Origin: Solimonas sp.
GTDB lineage: Bacteria > Pseudomonadota > Gammaproteobacteria > Nevskiales > Nevskiaceae
Length of the DNA: 64,000 nt
Direction of reading: 5' to 3'
Assembly (NCBI GenBank): GCA_030149365.1
Contig: JASBRP010000004.1
Location: 1 to 64,000, forward strand
How positions within the stretch are numbered: the stretch's first letter is position 1; every line of letters begins with the position of its first letter. The translations under genes were made by a program, and so were the position numbers. The notes beneath the pieces are model-generated. The model was not told the DNA's origin and did not search any database. It was given only the letters and a program-made list of their open reading frames with translations. Of this stretch, positions 61,954 through 64,000 are shown piece after piece.

Positions 61954-63071
61954 GAGCTCAGCACCACGCCGTCTTCCTCGCCCCAGGACACCCAGACCTC
62001 GTCGTACCAGGTGAGGTTGTCGCTGTCCCAGCGGTGGCGGTTGGTGAAGTTGGCCATGAACTTGAAGCCGTCCGGCAGGCGCACGTGATAGACCGAGTGG
62101 CTGCCGAGATAGGCGATGTCCTGGATCACGCCCTTGGCCTTGTTGTAGCGCTGCTCCGGCTCCTTCTTGCCGATGCGCAGCTTCTCCGGGCGCAGGGCGA
62201 AGGCCACTTCCTGGCCCTCGAAGCCGGAGATGCCGTGGCCGACGTAGATCAGCTCCGGGAAGGCCGGGGTGCTGATGGTGACGAAGTCGGCCTCGTCGTC
62301 CTTCACGACGCCCTCGATCAGGTTGACCGAGCCGATGAAGCTGGCCGAGAAGCGGCTGGTGGGCTGCTCGTAGATCTCGTCGGGCGTGCCGACCTGGCGG
62401 ATGCGGCCGTTCTCCATCAGGGCGATACGCGTGGCCATGGTCATGGCCTCTTCCTGGTCGTGGGTGACCATCACGCAGGTGACGCCGGAGGTCTCGATGA
62501 TCTCCACCAGCTCCAGCTGCATTTGCGTGCGCAGCTGCTTGTCCAGCGCGCCCATGGGCTCGTCCAGCAGCAGGAGCTTGGGCCCCTTGGCCAGCGAGCG
62601 GGCCAGCGCCACGCGCTGCTGCTGGCCGCCGGAGAGCTGGTGCGGCTTGCGCCTGGCCAGCTTCTCCAGCTTGACCAAGTCCAGCATCTCTTCCACGCGG
62701 CGGCGGATCTGTTCCTTGGGCAGCTTGTCCTGCTTCAGGCCGAAGGCGATGTTCTGCTCCACCGTCATGTGCGGGAACAGCGCATAGGACTGGAACATCA
62801 TGTTGATCGGCCGCTCGTAGGGCGGCGTGTCACCCAGTGCCTGGCCATCCAGCAGGATATGTCCCCCGGTGGGCGTCTCGAAGCCGGCCAGGCAGCGCAG
62901 CAGCGTGGACTTGCCGCTGCCGGAGCCGCCCAGCAGGGCGAAGATCTCGCCGCGGTTGATGCTGAGGCTCACGTCCTCCAGCGCGACGAAGCCGTCGAAC
63001 TCCTTGCGCACCTCCTGGATGCGCAGGTAGCCGACCTTGCTGGCGTCCTTGTCCGGCGCGGGAGCACCCAT
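61950..63071 (-). CDS. potG: Putrescine ABC transporter ATPase PotG
   Basis: A 373-residue ATPase. Walker A GGSGSGKST, signature LSGGQQQRVALARSLA, Walker B LLLLDEPMGALD and the H-loop THDQEEAM are intact, followed by a TOBE regulatory domain (about 260-370). It energises PotHI. The N-terminus is slightly extended (MGAPAPDKDAS). It begins 10 bp after the potF stop. Confidence 0.94.
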   Translation of the reverse strand: MGAPAPDKDASKVGYLRIQEVRKEFDGFVALEDVSLSINRGEIFALLGGSGSGKSTLLRCLAGFETPTGGHILLDGQALGDTPPYERPINMMFQSYALFPHMTVEQNIAFGLKQDKLPKEQIRRRVEEMLDLVKLEKLARRKPHQLSGGQQQRVALARSLAKGPKLLLLDEPMGALDKQLRTQMQLELVEIIETSGVTCVMVTHDQEEAMTMATRIALMENGRIRQVGTPDEIYEQPTSRFSASFIGSVNLIEGVVKDDEADFVTISTPAFPELIYVGHGISGFEGQEVAFALRPEKLRIGKKEPEQRYNKAKGVIQDIAYLGSHSVYHVRLPDGFKFMANFTNRHRWDSDNLTWYDEVWVSWGEEDGVVLSS

Positions 63072-63081
63072 GGCAGCCCCC

Positions 63082-64000
63082 TTACTTGCCGGTCTTCAGT
63101 TCGGTCCAGATGCGGGTGTACTGGCGGTCCACCTCGGGCGGCACCACCGCGTAGGTGAACAGCTTGGCGGCGACCTCGGCCGGAGGGTAGATGGTGGTGT
63201 CGGTGCGGATGTCTTCGCTGACGTCCGGCAGCGAGGACGGTACCGGGTTGGCGTAGTGGATGAAGTTGGTGTTGGAGGCTGCCACCTTCGGGTCCAGCAG
63301 GTGGTTGATGAAGGCGTAGGCGTTGTCCACGTTCTTGGCGTCCTTGGGGATGGCCAGCATGTCGAACCACTGCGGCGCGCCTTCCTTGGGAATGGAGTAG
63401 CCGATGTTGACGCCGTTCTTGGCTTCCTCGGCGCGGTCGCGCGCCTGGATCACGTCGCCCGACCAGGCCACCACCAGGCAGGTGTTGCCGTTGGCCAGCG
63501 CGCCCACCAGCTGCGAGGAGTGGAAGTTCTGGATGTAGGGGCGGATGCTCTTCAGCAGCACGGCGGCCTTGTCGATCACCTTCGGGTCGGCGCTGTTGGG
63601 GTTCTCGCCCAGGTAGTGCAGGGCGATGGGGATCAGGTCGGAGGGCGTGTCGAGCAGCGTCACGCCGCAGGACTTGAGCTTGGAGATGTTCTCGGGTTTG
63701 AAGACCAGGTCCCAGCTGTTGACCACGTCGAGGTTACCGAAGGCTTTCTTGACCTTGTCGACGTTGTAGCCGATGCCGGTGGTGCCGCTCATGTAGGGCA
63801 CGCCGTACTGGTTGCCCGGGTCCTGCTGGGCGATGCGCTGCATCCAGTCCGGGTTGAGGTTGGCCAGGTTGGGGATCTTGGCCTTGTCCAGCTTCAGGAA
63901 CACGCCGGCCTGGATCTGGCGGCCGAAGAAGTTCAGCGTGGGCACCACGATGTCGTAGCCGGTGGAGCCAGCCAGCAGCTTGGCCTCCACCACCTCGTCG
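63082..64000 (-). CDS. potF: Putrescine-binding periplasmic protein PotF (partial)
   Basis: The C-terminal 306 residues of a solute-binding protein; the N-terminus and signal peptide lie beyond the window. GYDIVVPTLNFFGRQIQAG, PYMSGTTGIGYN and WSGDVIQARDRAEEA (the latter holding conserved polyamine contacts) identify PotF/PotD. It delivers putrescine or related polyamines to PotGHI. PotF versus a spermidine-type PotD cannot be settled here. Confidence 0.9.
   Translation of the reverse strand, partial: DEVVEAKLLAGSTGYDIVVPTLNFFGRQIQAGVFLKLDKAKIPNLANLNPDWMQRIAQQDPGNQYGVPYMSGTTGIGYNVDKVKKAFGNLDVVNSWDLVFKPENISKLKSCGVTLLDTPSDLIPIALHYLGENPNSADPKVIDKAAVLLKSIRPYIQNFHSSQLVGALANGNTCLVVAWSGDVIQARDRAEEAKNGVNIGYSIPKEGAPQWFDMLAIPKDAKNVDNAYAFINHLLDPKVAASNTNFIHYANPVPSSLPDVSEDIRTDTTIYPPAEVAAKLFTYAVVPPEVDRQYTRIWTELKTGK

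Overview
The window is about 64 kb of GC-rich chromosomal DNA from a gammaproteobacterium. The gene orders nadB<>rpoE-rseA-rseB-degP-lepA-lepB-rnc-era-recO-pdxJ, sdhCDAB-sdhE-ygfX next to ygfZ, and gacS/barA<>cysM-rlmD are typical of that class. The high GC content, a DUF1674 gene at the head of the sdh operon and secreted proteases with GlyGly-CTERM-like tails would fit a Nevskiales/Xanthomonadales-type organism, but that placement is inference. No rRNA, tRNA, CRISPR array, intact insertion sequence or intact prophage was seen.

Layout. 1-0.39 kb: repeat-rich edge without a gene. 0.39-11.6 kb: mixed metabolic and transport genes (SDR, thioesterase, MsbA-like ABC exporter, DUF2086 oxygenase, an SPFH protein in an operon with an SH3-like secreted protein, S4 RNA-binding protein, YgjP-type metallopeptidase, amidohydrolase, crotonase, KstD/fumarate-reductase-like flavoprotein). 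11.6-14.6 kb: two tandem secreted trypsin-fold proteases with C-terminal sorting tails. 14.6-20 kb: ygfZ divergent from a succinate dehydrogenase operon with its assembly factors (DUF1674/SdhAF4, SdhE, YgfX). 20-21.9 kb: ammonium transporter and a small unknown protein. 22-37 kb: nadB, the sigma-E envelope-stress module with its DegP-like protease, then lepA, lepB, DUF4845, rnc, era, recO, a large lipoprotein on the opposite strand, and pdxJ. 37-38 kb: 1.1 kb mosaic of repeats. 38-46.6 kb: GacS/BarA-type hybrid kinase divergent from cysM, an exonuclease and rlmD, followed by a tightly overlapped CYTH-LDT-nagZ-hpt-MTIP run (peptidoglycan recycling and purine salvage). 46.7-50.4 kb: GGDEF/EAL protein and a PadR regulator divergent from a nitronate monooxygenase, with two matched operators between them. 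50.6-60.1 kb: mfd, feoABC-like iron uptake, clpB and a higBA toxin-antitoxin pair. 60.2-64 kb: potFGHI polyamine ABC transporter, with potF running off the window.

Most of the content is conserved housekeeping DNA. I did not find a large undescribed multi-gene system. The most unusual signal is in the intergenic DNA. A dispersed composite palindromic element is present in several copies (9.96, 22.1, 50.5 kb, with a partial copy at 37.7 kb). It carries hairpins with a constant TNAAT loop and fully compensated, variable stems, and one cluster of it supplies the last part of nadB. Other repeat families (REP-like, 25-bp perfect inverted repeats, CCCTCTCCCG palindromes) fill nearly every gap. Secondary points of interest are the HigBA promoter architecture, the twin PadR operators, a DegP-family protease predicted to be a lipoprotein, and the paired sorting-tail proteases.
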